From positions 1-64,000 of the forward strand of contig JBBRVJ010000001.1 of NCBI GenBank assembly GCA_038246975.1: 64,000 nucleotides of DNA. The letters are read 5' to 3'. This document shows positions 1 through 9,351 of the stretch, in pieces. Position 1 is the first letter of the stretch; the number at the start of each line of letters is the position of its first letter. Below the pieces are notes generated by a model. It saw only the letters and a program-made list of their open reading frames with translations, did no database searches and was not told the DNA's origin. Both the position numbers and the translations under genes were made by a program. Source of the stretch: JAIYDJ01 sp038246975. Lineage in GTDB: Bacteria; Pseudomonadota; Alphaproteobacteria; Rhodobacterales; Rhodobacteraceae.

Positions 1-2651
1 AAGCGGTCGGCCAGGGTCGTACCCCAGCGCGTCAGATGCCCGGTGGCAGGTGCCGCCCAGAACCGCGCAATCAGGGCGCGGATCAGCAGTTGCTGAGCCA
101 AAGACATGCGCGGGTTGGGCGGCATTTCAAAGCCGCGAAACTCCACCAGACCCAGCCGACCGGTCGGACCGTCAGGCGAATAAAGCTTGTCGATGCAAAT
201 CTCGGCGCGGTGGGTGTTGCCGGTCACATCGACCAGAAGGTTGCGCAACAGACGGTCTACCAGCCACGGCGGCGGCACAAAGCCGCGCTCGGGGTGGGGG
301 ATTTGCGCAAGCGCGATTTCCAACTCGTAAAGGCTGTCCATCCGCGCCTCGTCGATGCGCGGGGCTTGGCTGGTCGGGCCGATGAACAGGCCCGAAAACA
401 TGTATGACAGCGAGGGATGCCGCTGCCAGTGCAGGATCAGGCTGGCGAGCAAGTCAGGACGGCGCAGGAAGGGGCTGTCGGTGGGGGTGCTGCCGCCGAC
501 CACCACATGATTGCCGCCGCCCGTGCCGGTGTGGCGACCGTCGATCATGAACTTGTCGGCTCCCAGTTTCAACTGGCGGGCTTCTTCATAGACTGTCTCG
601 GTGGTGGCCACGCATTCGTCCCAACTGTGGGCGGGGTGGATGTTGACCTCGATCACCCCCGGATCGGGGGCGACGCGGATCACGTTCAGGCGCGGGTCAT
701 AGGGCGGCGCATAGCCTTCGATATGCACAGGCAGGCCCATCGACTTGGCGGCAGCCTCGGCGGCGGCCACCAGTTCCAGATAATCCTCGACCCATTCGAC
801 CGGGGGCATGAACACACAGAGCCGCCCGTCGCGCGGCTCGACCGAAATCGCGGTGCGCACCGCACCGCCAAGCTCTGATATCGTCTGTTCAACCCGGTCT
901 TGCACCGGCTCCGACGCGGTAAAGGCGGCGCGCTGTTGGGGCGACCAATCTGCGAAATCCGGCAGCGGGGGATGATCCTGCATCGGGTCCGACGGGCTGA
1001 TGTTGGGATAGGCCATGGGGGCGACCCAAGGCAGCGCATTCAGCGGCAGGCGATAGCCTACCGGGCTGTCACCGGGGACAAGAAACAGATGCCCGCGCCG
1101 CAGCGTCCACTTTTCCGACTTCCATCCGGCCGTTGCCCGCGCTTGCCAACGTTGCACCGGCAGCACATAGCCCGAGGGTTCGGTCAGCCCGCGCCCGAAC
1201 ACGCGCGCCATGCGGTTGCGTTCCTCGGGGTCTTTCAGTTTCGAGTTTTCCGGCGTCACGTTTTCGGGCAGGTTGCCTTCCTTGACAATCCATTCGGCGG
1301 GGTCCTCGAAGGCGGGCAGCACATAGTCCGCCCCCAGCCCCAGTTCGCTGGCGATGGTCTGAAGAAACTGAGCCGCCTGTTCCCTGGTCGCGACCTTGCC
1401 GGTCACTTCGGGGGCGATCAGGTCGGGGTCGGTCCAGATCGGTTTGCCATCGCGCCGCCAATACAGACTGAAGGTCCAGCGCGGCAGGGTTTCGCCCGGA
1501 TACCATTTGCCCTGCCCGTAATGCAGAAACCCCCCCGGCGCGAATTTGGCCTGCAAGCGTCGGATCAGCGCATCGGCGAACACGCGTTTGGTGGGACCGA
1601 CCGCATCGGTGTTCCATTCCCCGGCCTCAAAATCGAGGGTGGACACAAACGTAGGCTCCCCCCCCATGGTCAGGCGCACATCGCCTTCGGCCAAGGCCGC
1701 ATCGACGCGGGCCCCCAGCGCGTTCAACTGCGTCCAGGCGGCGTCCGAGAACGGCTTGGTGATGCGCGGGTGTTCGGCCACGCGCGACACCTGCATGTCA
1801 AAGGCGAACTCGGTCTCGGCATAGCTTGCCAGCCCCGAAATCGGGGCTGCGTTGCGGTAATGCGGGGTAGCGGCCAGCGGAATGTGCGATTCGCCGGTCA
1901 GCAAACCACTGGTCGGGTCCAGCCCGATCCAGCCGGCCCCCGGCAGATAGACCTCGCACCACGCATGCAGGTCGGTGAAGTCATTGACAGCCCCCACCGG
2001 GCCATCGACAGCGATCAGGTCGGGCTTCAACTGGATCAGATAGCCCGACACGAATCGCGCGGCCAGCCCCAGATGCCGCAGGATGTGGACAAGCAGCCAA
2101 CTGCTGTCCCGGCATGACCCCCTGGCCGCCGCCAGCGTTTCCTCTGGCGTCTGCACGCCGGGTTCCATGCGGATGACATAGCCGATCTCGGACGCCACCC
2201 GCGCGTTCAGCCCCACGACGAAGTCGATGGTGCGCAACGGTTCGCGCGATACCGACGCCACGAATGCGGCCAACAACGGCGTGGCGGGGTCGACCGCCCT
2301 GTAAATCACCAGATCGTCAACGATATCATCGGGGTAGGCAAAGGGAAACGTCTCGGCGCTGTCCTCGACGAAAAAGTCGAACGGATTGTAGACCGACATG
2401 TCGGCCACCAGATCGACCTCGATCTTCAACTCGGTCACCGGGTCGGGAAACACATAGCGCGCCAGCCAGTTGCCATATGCATCTTGCTGATAATTCACGA
2501 AATGATTGGCCGGAGTGACCTTGAGGCTGTGCGACACCACCCGCGTGCGGCTGTGGGGCGCGGGGCGCAGACGGATGACCTGCGGGCCAAGCACCACGGG
2601 GCGGTCATAGCGGTAATGGGTCAGGTGATGGATCGAGGCTAAGATCGACAT
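1..2651 (-). CDS. Transglutaminase-like / DUF2126 protein (partial, C-terminus off the window edge)
   Basis: The reading frame starts at ATG 2651 and stays open to base 1, giving 883 codons without a stop, so the C-terminus lies outside the window. Residues about 1-290 form a bacterial transglutaminase-like N-terminal region and core: the Cys sits in RGSCRDSSW, followed by DLHAWCEV and the Asp of LDPTSG, a Cys-His-Asp triad. The rest matches the large DUF2126 region, including LTMGGEPTF, FLHYGQGKWYPGE and GRHTGTGGGNH. Full proteins of this class are about 1100 residues. They are often found with alpha-E and ATP-grasp-like proteins and are suspected to act in peptide modification; the substrate is unknown. 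A smaller transglutaminase lies at 44494-45309 in this window. Confidence 0.85.
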   Translation of the reverse strand, partial: MSILASIHHLTHYRYDRPVVLGPQVIRLRPAPHSRTRVVSHSLKVTPANHFVNYQQDAYGNWLARYVFPDPVTELKIEVDLVADMSVYNPFDFFVEDSAETFPFAYPDDIVDDLVIYRAVDPATPLLAAFVASVSREPLRTIDFVVGLNARVASEIGYVIRMEPGVQTPEETLAAARGSCRDSSWLLVHILRHLGLAARFVSGYLIQLKPDLIAVDGPVGAVNDFTDLHAWCEVYLPGAGWIGLDPTSGLLTGESHIPLAATPHYRNAAPISGLASYAETEFAFDMQVSRVAEHPRITKPFSDAAWTQLNALGARVDAALAEGDVRLTMGGEPTFVSTLDFEAGEWNTDAVGPTKRVFADALIRRLQAKFAPGGFLHYGQGKWYPGETLPRWTFSLYWRRDGKPIWTDPDLIAPEVTGKVATREQAAQFLQTIASELGLGADYVLPAFEDPAEWIVKEGNLPENVTPENSKLKDPEERNRMARVFGRGLTEPSGYVLPVQRWQARATAGWKSEKWTLRRGHLFLVPGDSPVGYRLPLNALPWVAPMAYPNISPSDPMQDHPPLPDFADWSPQQRAAFTASEPVQDRVEQTISELGGAVRTAISVEPRDGRLCVFMPPVEWVEDYLELVAAAEAAAKSMGLPVHIEGYAPPYDPRLNVIRVAPDPGVIEVNIHPAHSWDECVATTETVYEEARQLKLGADKFMIDGRHTGTGGGNHVVVGGSTPTDSPFLRRPDLLASLILHWQRHPSLSYMFSGLFIGPTSQAPRIDEARMDSLYELEIALAQIPHPERGFVPPPWLVDRLLRNLLVDVTGNTHRAEICIDKLYSPDGPTGRLGLVEFRGFEMPPNPRMSLAQQLLIRALIARFWAAPATGHLTRWGTTLADR

Positions 2652-2923
2652 GGGACCGTTTCTGCGACAGGGAACGCGCTTTTTGTTCCACAGACAGCGG
2701 GCCAGCACCACATCAATGTCAAAAAACTGGCGTTGAGCCTCCCGTTGATCAATTTTTGCTCAAACACCGCCCGGAATTACGGCAGTCAATGCCGTCCAGT
2801 TCCAACTCTGGTCTGCTTTCAACTGGCTCAAATATCCCACCGGGCTGGATGCATTGGTACGCCGTCGATCCGGGAACAAATGTCTGCGCGGGGGTAGAAC
2901 CCCCCGGTGCTTGCCGCAAAACC

Positions 2924-3616
2924 CTACCCCAACGCATAGCCCGCCCCGCGCACCGTGCGCAGCGGATCGTCACCGCCGAAGTTGCACAGGGCCTTTCGCA
3001 GCCGTCCGATATGGACGTCGACCGTGCGGGTATCGACATAGATGTCGCGGCCCCAGACGCGGTCCAGCAATTGCTCGCGGCTCCACACCCTGCCGGGTTT
3101 CTCCATGAAGGTGGTCAGCAGGCGAAACTCGGTCGGACCCAGTTTCAGCACCTTGTCGGCGCGGAATACGCGGTGGGTTTCGGGGTCGAGCCGGATGTCG
3201 CCCCATTCCAGCACCACGCCGACCGACGACGGCCGCACGCGGCGCAGTTGCGCGCGGACGCGGGCCATCAATTCGACGATGGAATATGGCTTGATTACAT
3301 AGTCATCCGCCCCGGTTTCCAGACCGCGCACCTTGTCGACCTCTTCGGACCGGGCCGACAGCATGATGATCGGAATGCCACGGGTGTCGGCGCGCGATTT
3401 CAGGCGGCGGCAGACTTCGATGCCGCTGATGATCGGCATCATCCAGTCCAGCACGATGATGTCGGGACGCTGTTCATCGACCAGCATCAGGGCTTCCTCG
3501 CCATTGTTGGCCGAGGTGACGCGAAAGCCTTCGGCTTCCAGGTTATAGCGCAGCACTTCGCGCTGCGCCGGTTCATCCTCGACCACCAGAACCGAGGGTT
3601 GCTCCTGTGCGGCCAT
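2924..3616 (-). CDS. phoB: Phosphate regulon response regulator PhoB
   Basis: A 230-residue OmpR/PhoB-type response regulator. The receiver domain (about 8-125) carries the acidic pair E13/D14, phospho-acceptor Asp57 in VLDWMMP and the conserved Lys in the VIKPYS motif. A winged-helix DNA-binding domain (about 135-230) ends in RTVDVHIGRLRKAL and VRGAGYAL. When phosphorylated it should activate genes with Pho boxes, including the pst operon it ends. It is the last gene of the leftward pstS-pstC-pstA-pstB-phoU-phoB unit, four bases after phoU. The cognate kinase gene phoR is not in this window. The 272 bases between phoB and the DUF2126 gene hold no gene I can support. Confidence 0.95.
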   Translation of the reverse strand: MAAQEQPSVLVVEDEPAQREVLRYNLEAEGFRVTSANNGEEALMLVDEQRPDIIVLDWMMPIISGIEVCRRLKSRADTRGIPIIMLSARSEEVDKVRGLETGADDYVIKPYSIVELMARVRAQLRRVRPSSVGVVLEWGDIRLDPETHRVFRADKVLKLGPTEFRLLTTFMEKPGRVWSREQLLDRVWGRDIYVDTRTVDVHIGRLRKALCNFGGDDPLRTVRGAGYALG

Positions 3617-3620
3617 CGCC

Positions 3621-4337
3621 CTAGTCTTCGCTTGCCATGGACAGCATCAGATCGGCCTTGGGCCGCGCCTCGCCCGGCAGACTGCCGGTCACCAGATAGA
3701 TCACCTGTTCGGCGATGCCGGTGGCGTGGTCGCCCACCCGTTCGATGTTCTTGGCGATGAAATGCAGGTGCATGCAGGCTGTGATGTTGCGCGGGTCCTC
3801 AAGCATGTGGGTCAGGAATTCTCGGAACAGGGCGTTGTACATCTGATCGACCTCGCGGTCGCGCAGGCGGACCTCGGCGGCGAGCCCTGCATCGCGGGCG
3901 ATATAGGCGTCGAGCGCGTCCTTCAGTTGCAGTTGCACCTGTTTGGCCATCCGGCGGATCGACCCTGCGGCCCCGGCAATCGGGTTCATCTGGGCCAGCA
4001 CGTTGGACCGTTTGGCCAGATTCTTGGCATAATCGCCACAGCGTTCAAGGCTTGCCGCAATCTTCATCACGGTCAGCACGGTACGCAGGTCCGTGGCGGT
4101 CGGCGAGCGCAGGGCGATCAGGCGGGCACATTCCGAGTTGACCTGTTCTTCGACCGCGTCAATCGCGGTGTCGCCGCGGCGAACGCGTTCGGCCAGTTCC
4201 TCGTCGCGCGATTCCAGCGCCAGCGCCGCATCGGACAGGGCGGTTTCCACCAGCCCGCCCATGCGCATGATCATGGCCTGCACGGCTTCCAGATCCCGGT
4301 CGAACACCGAGGTGATATGGGGGTTTTCGATCATCAT
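3621..4337 (-). CDS. phoU: Phosphate signalling accessory protein PhoU
   Basis: A 238-residue all-helical protein with two PhoU repeats, each with the metal-binding type E/D-rich helices, for example LERCGDYAKNLAKRS and IERVGDHATGIAEQV. PhoU links the Pst transporter to PhoR/PhoB signalling and represses the regulon when phosphate is plentiful. The frame is open further upstream to 4634 through the pstB gene, but the start is placed at tandem ATG codons 4337/4334, which follow a GGGAG ribosome site and give the usual family length. The start lies nine bases after the pstB stop. Confidence 0.94.
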   Translation of the reverse strand: MMIENPHITSVFDRDLEAVQAMIMRMGGLVETALSDAALALESRDEELAERVRRGDTAIDAVEEQVNSECARLIALRSPTATDLRTVLTVMKIAASLERCGDYAKNLAKRSNVLAQMNPIAGAAGSIRRMAKQVQLQLKDALDAYIARDAGLAAEVRLRDREVDQMYNALFREFLTHMLEDPRNITACMHLHFIAKNIERVGDHATGIAEQVIYLVTGSLPGEARPKADLMLSMASED

Positions 4338-4345
4338 CTGCTCCC

Positions 4346-5143
4346 TCAGCCGATCCGGCCGGAAATGTAGGACTCGGTGCGCGGGTCCTTGGGGGTCGTG
4401 AAAATCTGCCCGGTTTCGCCGTATTCGACCAGATAGCCCAAGTGAAAGAACGCGGTTTTCTGGCTGACCCGAGCCGCCTGCTGCATCGAGTGCGTGACGA
4501 TCACCACCGAAAACTGGCTGCGCAATTCGCTGATCAATTCTTCGACCTGCGCCGTGGCAATCGGGTCCAGTGCCGAACACGGCTCGTCCATCAGCAGCAC
4601 TTCCGGGCTGGTTGCAATCGCGCGGGCGATGCACAACCGCTGCTGTTGGCCGCCCGACAACCCGGTGCCTGGGGACTGCAAGCGGTCCTTCACCTCGTTC
4701 CAGATCGCGGCCTTCTTCAGACTGGTTTCCACGACCTCGTCCAGCTCCGCCTTGGATCTGGTCAGCCCGTGGATTTTCGGACCGTAAGCCACGTTGTCGT
4801 AGATCGACTTCGGGAACGGGTTGGGCTTTTGGAACACCATGCCGACCTTGGCGCGCAACTGCACCGGGTCCACCCGCTTGTCATAGATATCTTCGCCTTC
4901 CAGCTTGATCTCGCCGGAAACCTTGCACACCGCTATGGTGTCGTTCATCCGGTTCAAACAGCGCAGAAAGGTCGATTTCCCGCAGCCCGACGGCCCGATG
5001 AACGCCGTCACCGTCTTGTCGAGGATATCGACGTTCAGATCCTTGATCGCGTGACTGGTGCCGTAATACACCTGCACGTTGCGCGCCGAAATCTTGTTGC
5101 CTTGCGTGTCCACGTCCCGCTCCACAATGCGCATGTCGTTCAT
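4346..5143 (-). CDS. pstB: Phosphate ABC transporter ATP-binding protein PstB
   Basis: A 265-residue ABC ATPase that powers high-affinity phosphate import through PstCA. Walker A is GPSGCGKST, the signature is LSGGQQQR, Walker B runs into LLMDEPCSALD, and the switch His is in VIVTHSMQQA. Start ATG 5143 is preceded by GGAAGGAC; an upstream in-frame Met at 5182 would run into pstA and lacks a ribosome site. It sits between pstA and phoU in the operon. Confidence 0.96.
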   Translation of the reverse strand: MNDMRIVERDVDTQGNKISARNVQVYYGTSHAIKDLNVDILDKTVTAFIGPSGCGKSTFLRCLNRMNDTIAVCKVSGEIKLEGEDIYDKRVDPVQLRAKVGMVFQKPNPFPKSIYDNVAYGPKIHGLTRSKAELDEVVETSLKKAAIWNEVKDRLQSPGTGLSGGQQQRLCIARAIATSPEVLLMDEPCSALDPIATAQVEELISELRSQFSVVIVTHSMQQAARVSQKTAFFHLGYLVEYGETGQIFTTPKDPRTESYISGRIG

Positions 5144-5165
5144 GTCTTGGTCCTTCCCGGACAGG

Positions 5166-6527
5166 TTACCAGCGGCGTTCAAAACGGCGGCGCAGCACGA
5201 TCGCCAGCACGTTCATCGCGACGAGGAAGATAAGCAGAATGATGATCGCCCCGGAAGAGCGTTCGATGAAAGCAGGATCCGCGCGCTGCGCCCAGCCAAA
5301 AACCTGCACCGGCAACGCCGTGGCGGGGTCGAGAAAGCCTTCCGGCGGCGAGCCCGGATAGTTGTCCACAAAGGCCACCATCCCGATCAACAGCAACGGT
5401 GCGGTCTCTCCAAGCGCCGACGCCAAACCGAGGATGGTGCCGGTCAAAATCCCCGGCATCGCCAGCGGCAGAACATGATGGAACACCATCTGCATCTTTG
5501 ACGCCCCGATCCCCAAAGCTGCGTCGCGGATCGACGGCGGCACGGCCTTGATGCTGGCCCGCGTGGCAATGATGATCGTGGGCAGCGTCATCAGCGTCAG
5601 CACCAACGCGCCCACAATCGTCGAGGAATTCGGCAAACCGGCGAAGTTGATGAAGATCGCCAGACCCAGAATCCCGAAGACGATCGACGGCACCGCCGCA
5701 AGGTTCGAGATGTTCACCTCGATCGCGTCCGTCCAGAAGTTCTTCGGCGCGAACTCTTCCAGATAGATCGAGGCCGCCACGCCTACCGGCACACAGGTGA
5801 TCAGCACGATCAACATCATGTAGGCCGAACCAAGGATCGCCACCCCCAGACCCGCGGCTTCGGGCCGTTGGTCTGACGCGTCTGGCAGCGTGATGAAATC
5901 CCAGTTGAAAACCGATTTCAGCAGACCCGCATCTTTCAACTGGTCCGCCAGTTGCAATTGCTCGGGCGTCACGTTGCTGTCTCGCTGGGCCGTCTCCATC
6001 GTCACGCGACCCTTGAGGTAGCCGTCGATCCGCCCCGTCGCCAGAACCGTTGCGTCAATCGTCGTGCCGACGATTTCAGGGTTGGCCAGAACCAGCGCCC
6101 GCAACTTGCCCGCCGCGTCTTTCGAAATCATGTCGGCCACGTCCTTGTCGGATTGGCCGTCAACCGCAATGCCTTTCTCGGTCAACTCCTTTTGAAACGC
6201 CGCCGCCAGAACCTTGTTGTACCCCAACGTGGTGATCTTCACCATTTCGTCGCGGTTGCGGTTGCCTTGCGGGTCCAGCGTCTCGGCCGTCAACTCCATC
6301 GGAAAGCTCATCTTGGCCTGAAAGAATGCCGACACCCCGTCCGACAGGATGGTGATCAACATGAAACCCAGCGTTGCGAGGCTCAGAACGATGGCCGCAA
6401 TGCCGTAAGCCTTGAACCGGCCCTCTGCCGCATTGCGCCGACGCGCAAGGGAAGTCTCGGCCATCAGGGACGTTTTCGGGCGGGCGGATGCGGGTGCGGC
6501 CATGCCGCTGGCGGTTGCGTCGGTCAA
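5166..6527 (-). CDS. pstA: Phosphate ABC transporter permease PstA, long form
   Basis: A 453-residue inner-membrane permease. One N-terminal membrane helix (about 41-62) is followed by a hydrophilic stretch of roughly 150 residues that is probably periplasmic and resembles the DUF3333 insert of long alphaproteobacterial PstA proteins. The six-helix permease core is C-terminal. The EAA loop that contacts PstB is visible around RDAALGIGASK. E. coli PstA is about 296 residues, so the extension is a lineage feature. Its ATG overlaps the pstC stop by four bases (ATGA), indicating translational coupling. Confidence 0.94.
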   Translation of the reverse strand: MTDATASGMAAPASARPKTSLMAETSLARRRNAAEGRFKAYGIAAIVLSLATLGFMLITILSDGVSAFFQAKMSFPMELTAETLDPQGNRNRDEMVKITTLGYNKVLAAAFQKELTEKGIAVDGQSDKDVADMISKDAAGKLRALVLANPEIVGTTIDATVLATGRIDGYLKGRVTMETAQRDSNVTPEQLQLADQLKDAGLLKSVFNWDFITLPDASDQRPEAAGLGVAILGSAYMMLIVLITCVPVGVAASIYLEEFAPKNFWTDAIEVNISNLAAVPSIVFGILGLAIFINFAGLPNSSTIVGALVLTLMTLPTIIIATRASIKAVPPSIRDAALGIGASKMQMVFHHVLPLAMPGILTGTILGLASALGETAPLLLIGMVAFVDNYPGSPPEGFLDPATALPVQVFGWAQRADPAFIERSSGAIIILLIFLVAMNVLAIVLRRRFERRW

Positions 6528-7984
6528 TCGTATTGCTCCCGGTATTTGCGCACGACCAGCAGGGCCACGATGTTCAGGGCCAGCGTAATCACGAACAAGG
6601 ACATGCCAAGGGCGAAAGCCACCAGCGTTTCAGGCGAGTTGAAATCGGTATCGCCGGTCAACTGGCCCACGATCTTTACCGTCATGGTGGTCATCGCCTC
6701 GAACGGGTTCAGGCTCAGCTTTGCCGCAGCCCCCGCCCCCATCACCACGATCATCGTCTCGCCGATGGCGCGGCTGGCAGCCATCAGACAGGCCCCGACG
6801 ATCCCCGGCAGGGCCGCAGGCAACACCACCTGCCGGATCGTTTCCGACTTGGTGGCACCCAACCCCAACGACCCGTCGCGCAGCGATTGCGGCACCGAGT
6901 TAATGATATCGTCCGACAGCGAACTGATGAACGGGATGTTCAAAATGCCGATCACGATCCCGGCCGTCATCACCGACGACCCGCTGTTGCCCCAGCCCAG
7001 CGGCTCGGCAAAGTAATCGCGCAGCAACGGCCCCACCGTGACCAGCGCGAACAACCCGAACACCACGGTAGGGATGCCCGCGATCACCTCGATCAGCGGC
7101 TTGACCCAAGACCGCACTGGTCTGGACGCATATTCTGCCAAATAGATCGCTGCATAAAGCCCGATCGGCACCGACACGATCAACGAAATCAGCGTGATGT
7201 ACAACGTGCCCCAGATCAGCGGCCAGATCCCCAACTCCGAGTCTCCCTGGAAGTTCGGCGACCACGTCAGGCTGAAGAAGAAATCCTGATAGGGATACTG
7301 CGAGAAAAAGTTGAACGTCTCTGTCAGCATCGAATAGACGATACCAACCGTCGTCAGGATCGCAATCGACGACGCCGCGATCAACAGCCCAAGCACAGCC
7401 TGCTCGACCCGGTTGCGCGCGCGAAAATCCTTGTTGGTGATCATCAACCCGTAGATCAGCCCGGCCACGGCAATCAGCACCACCAGAATTGTGCGTGCCA
7501 TGGCACCCCAGGCGATCATCACCCGGTATTCCTGTGCGGCGGCCAAAACCTCGCGCGATACGTCCGATCCCAGTGCCACGCCGACACGCGCCAACCGATC
7601 CCGCACGTTGGTAAATTCGGTGCGGATCATGCTTGCATCTTCTTCGCTCATGACGCCCCCGGCGACGGCTGCATCCAGACCGCCCGCTACCCGGCGCACA
7701 TCCGACATGACGAGCGTCATCGAACTGCCATCCGCCACCATGGACGGCGGCAACATGCCGACAATCCGGTTTTCAAGAATGAAGGGCTGGATCATCAGCC
7801 ACAGCACAAGCGCCGCAAGCGCTGGTAGCAGAACCATAATCGCCCCGTGCCAACCATAATAGACCGGCAGGGAATGCAATGATTTCGGGTCGCTCTGAAC
7901 CGAGGCCATCACCCGCTGGCGGCACAGCACAAAGCCCGCCAACGCCAACACGGTCACAATGACAAGCAACAAAAGAACCGACAT
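6524..7984 (-). CDS. pstC: Phosphate ABC transporter permease PstC, long form
   Basis: A 486-residue inner-membrane permease pairing with PstA. An N-terminal helix (MSVLLLLVIVTVLALAGF) precedes a membrane and periplasmic region of about 170 residues, then the standard permease core with an EAA loop near LRDGSLGLGATK. The start at ATG 7984 follows AGGAT; an open frame continues to 8050 but would run through the hairpin at 8029-8052. The gene is separated from pstS by that hairpin, so PstS can be made in excess over the membrane subunits. Confidence 0.93.
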   Translation of the reverse strand: MSVLLLLVIVTVLALAGFVLCRQRVMASVQSDPKSLHSLPVYYGWHGAIMVLLPALAALVLWLMIQPFILENRIVGMLPPSMVADGSSMTLVMSDVRRVAGGLDAAVAGGVMSEEDASMIRTEFTNVRDRLARVGVALGSDVSREVLAAAQEYRVMIAWGAMARTILVVLIAVAGLIYGLMITNKDFRARNRVEQAVLGLLIAASSIAILTTVGIVYSMLTETFNFFSQYPYQDFFFSLTWSPNFQGDSELGIWPLIWGTLYITLISLIVSVPIGLYAAIYLAEYASRPVRSWVKPLIEVIAGIPTVVFGLFALVTVGPLLRDYFAEPLGWGNSGSSVMTAGIVIGILNIPFISSLSDDIINSVPQSLRDGSLGLGATKSETIRQVVLPAALPGIVGACLMAASRAIGETMIVVMGAGAAAKLSLNPFEAMTTMTVKIVGQLTGDTDFNSPETLVAFALGMSLFVITLALNIVALLVVRKYREQYD

Positions 7985-8028
7985 CGGGGATCCTGTTCGC
8001 TGGAATATATACGAAGGCATCAAAAGAT

Positions 8029-8052
8029 AGGTGGCGCCCGAAGGCACCACCT
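8029..8052 (-). terminator. TTCG-loop hairpin between pstS and pstC (attenuator or mRNA stabiliser)
   Basis: On the minus strand a 10-bp stem (AGGTGGTGCC paired with GGCGCCACCT, one T-G wobble) closes a TTCG tetraloop and is followed by ATCTTTT. It lies directly after the pstS stop. In the leftward operon it can partly terminate transcription or protect the pstS message from 3' decay, giving more binding protein than permease. Confidence 0.7.
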
Positions 8053-8062
8053 GTTGTCTGGT

Positions 8063-9118
8063 TTATTCCAGCGGACCCATCGGGGTCTCGGCTTCGACCA
8101 TCGCTTGGGTCGCAGCCAGTTCCGGGTCCGATACCAGACCATAAGCGGCCAACGGGCCATCCGGACCGGCCATCTCGTCCGACACGAAGAACGTGATGTA
8201 TTCTTTCAGGCCGGGGATCACGCCGATGTGGGCCTTCTTGACGTAGAAGAACAGCGGGCGCGACACCGGGTATTCAGCCGAGGCGATCGATTCAGCCGAA
8301 GGAACGACGCCGCCCATGGTGGCGACGCGCAGCTTGTCGGTGTTGTTCTGGTAGAACGACAGACCGAACACGCCGATTGCCGACTTGTCGGCGTCGATGC
8401 GGGCCAGAGTCTCGGTGTAGTCGCCGTCGATGTCGACCGACTTGCCGTCGGTGCGCAGTTCCATGCAGGCCTTGTCGGCGGCGGATGCCTTGGCCTTGTC
8501 GTCAGCGCCTTCGGCCACAGCGGCGAACAGGGCATGTGCGCCCGTTTCCTTGCAACCAGCGATGATCACCTTGGTGTCGAACACTTCACGGGTACCGTGC
8601 TTGGTGCCGGGGATGAACATCAGGATCGGTTGAGCCGGCAGGGCGGCGTCAACTTCGTTCCACGCGGCGTTTGCGTTTGCAACCAAAGCGCCATCCTTGG
8701 CGACCTGAGCGGCCAGTGCGCCATAGATGTGTGCCGGAGTGTATGCGAATTCCGGACCGTTCACGTCCGACGCAAACACGATGCCGTCATAGCCAAAGCG
8801 GACTTCCATCACCTCGGCCACACCGTTGGTGGCGCACAGTTCGATGTCCGACTTGGAGATGCGCGAGGACGAGTTGGCGATGTCGACGGTGTTTTCACCG
8901 ACGCCTTCGCACAACTTCTTGCGACCGGCGCCCGAACCGCCGCCTTCAACGACCGGCGACGGGAAGTCGAAGTTTTCACCGAAAGCTTCGGCAACGATGG
9001 TCGAATAGGGCAGAACGGTGGACGAACCGGTGACCTGAACCTGGTCGCGCGCATGGCCGACGCCTGCCGACATGGCGACGATGGCCAGCACGGATGCGCT
9101 GATTTTCACGGATTTCAT
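8063..9118 (-). CDS. pstS: Phosphate-binding periplasmic protein PstS
   Basis: A 351-residue substrate-binding protein. Residues 1-23 form a Sec signal peptide with a cleavage-like GHA end; there is no lipobox, so it should be a soluble periplasmic protein. The mature start VQVTGSSTVLPYS and the Ser/Gly-rich VEGGGSGAGRKKLC segment are typical phosphate-ligand loops of the PstS family. It is the first gene of the pst operon and lies behind a Pho-box-like repeat. Confidence 0.95.
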   Translation of the reverse strand: MKSVKISASVLAIVAMSAGVGHARDQVQVTGSSTVLPYSTIVAEAFGENFDFPSPVVEGGGSGAGRKKLCEGVGENTVDIANSSSRISKSDIELCATNGVAEVMEVRFGYDGIVFASDVNGPEFAYTPAHIYGALAAQVAKDGALVANANAAWNEVDAALPAQPILMFIPGTKHGTREVFDTKVIIAGCKETGAHALFAAVAEGADDKAKASAADKACMELRTDGKSVDIDGDYTETLARIDADKSAIGVFGLSFYQNNTDKLRVATMGGVVPSAESIASAEYPVSRPLFFYVKKAHIGVIPGLKEYITFFVSDEMAGPDGPLAAYGLVSDPELAATQAMVEAETPMGPLE

Positions 9119-9191
9119 GGATCTCTCCTGAAGAGGTTTGGGCCAAACGACTCAGCCTGCGACTTTCCTAGTGGCGATGAATGTCAGGTTT

Positions 9192-9219
9192 GTCTCATTT
9201 TTGTAACAGTATCATGACA
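9192..9219 (-). promoter_or_regulatory. Pho box: three direct repeats at 11-bp spacing upstream of pstS
   Basis: Read on the minus strand there are TGTCAT (9214-9219), TGTTAC (9203-9208) and TGAGAC (9192-9197), each starting exactly 11 bases after the previous. Direct 7-mers of CTGTCAT type at 11-bp spacing are the known PhoB recognition pattern, with PhoB bound head-to-tail. The first two fit well; the third is degenerate. The block lies about 75 bases upstream of the pstS ATG. Bases 9221-9351 up to the end of epmA hold nothing else I can identify. Confidence 0.75.
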
Positions 9220-9351
9220 TAGACAACCGGTGGGTTTGTTGTGTCACAAAGGTGCCGCGACGGGGATGGCCTGCACTCCATGCCGACGAAGAAAACGCCC
9301 AGACGTCCATTCCAAGCGCCCCCTCCTCCGCTTTGGGGGGGGGGAGCCTCG

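Noticed and set aside
2742..2760. TTGATCAA stretch that looked like an FNR site
   Set aside because: The half-sites are adjacent without the four-base spacer, and no suitable promoter follows.
6488..7828. A 446-codon plus-strand frame
   Set aside because: Arg/His/Gln-rich shadow of pstC and the start of pstA with no family features.
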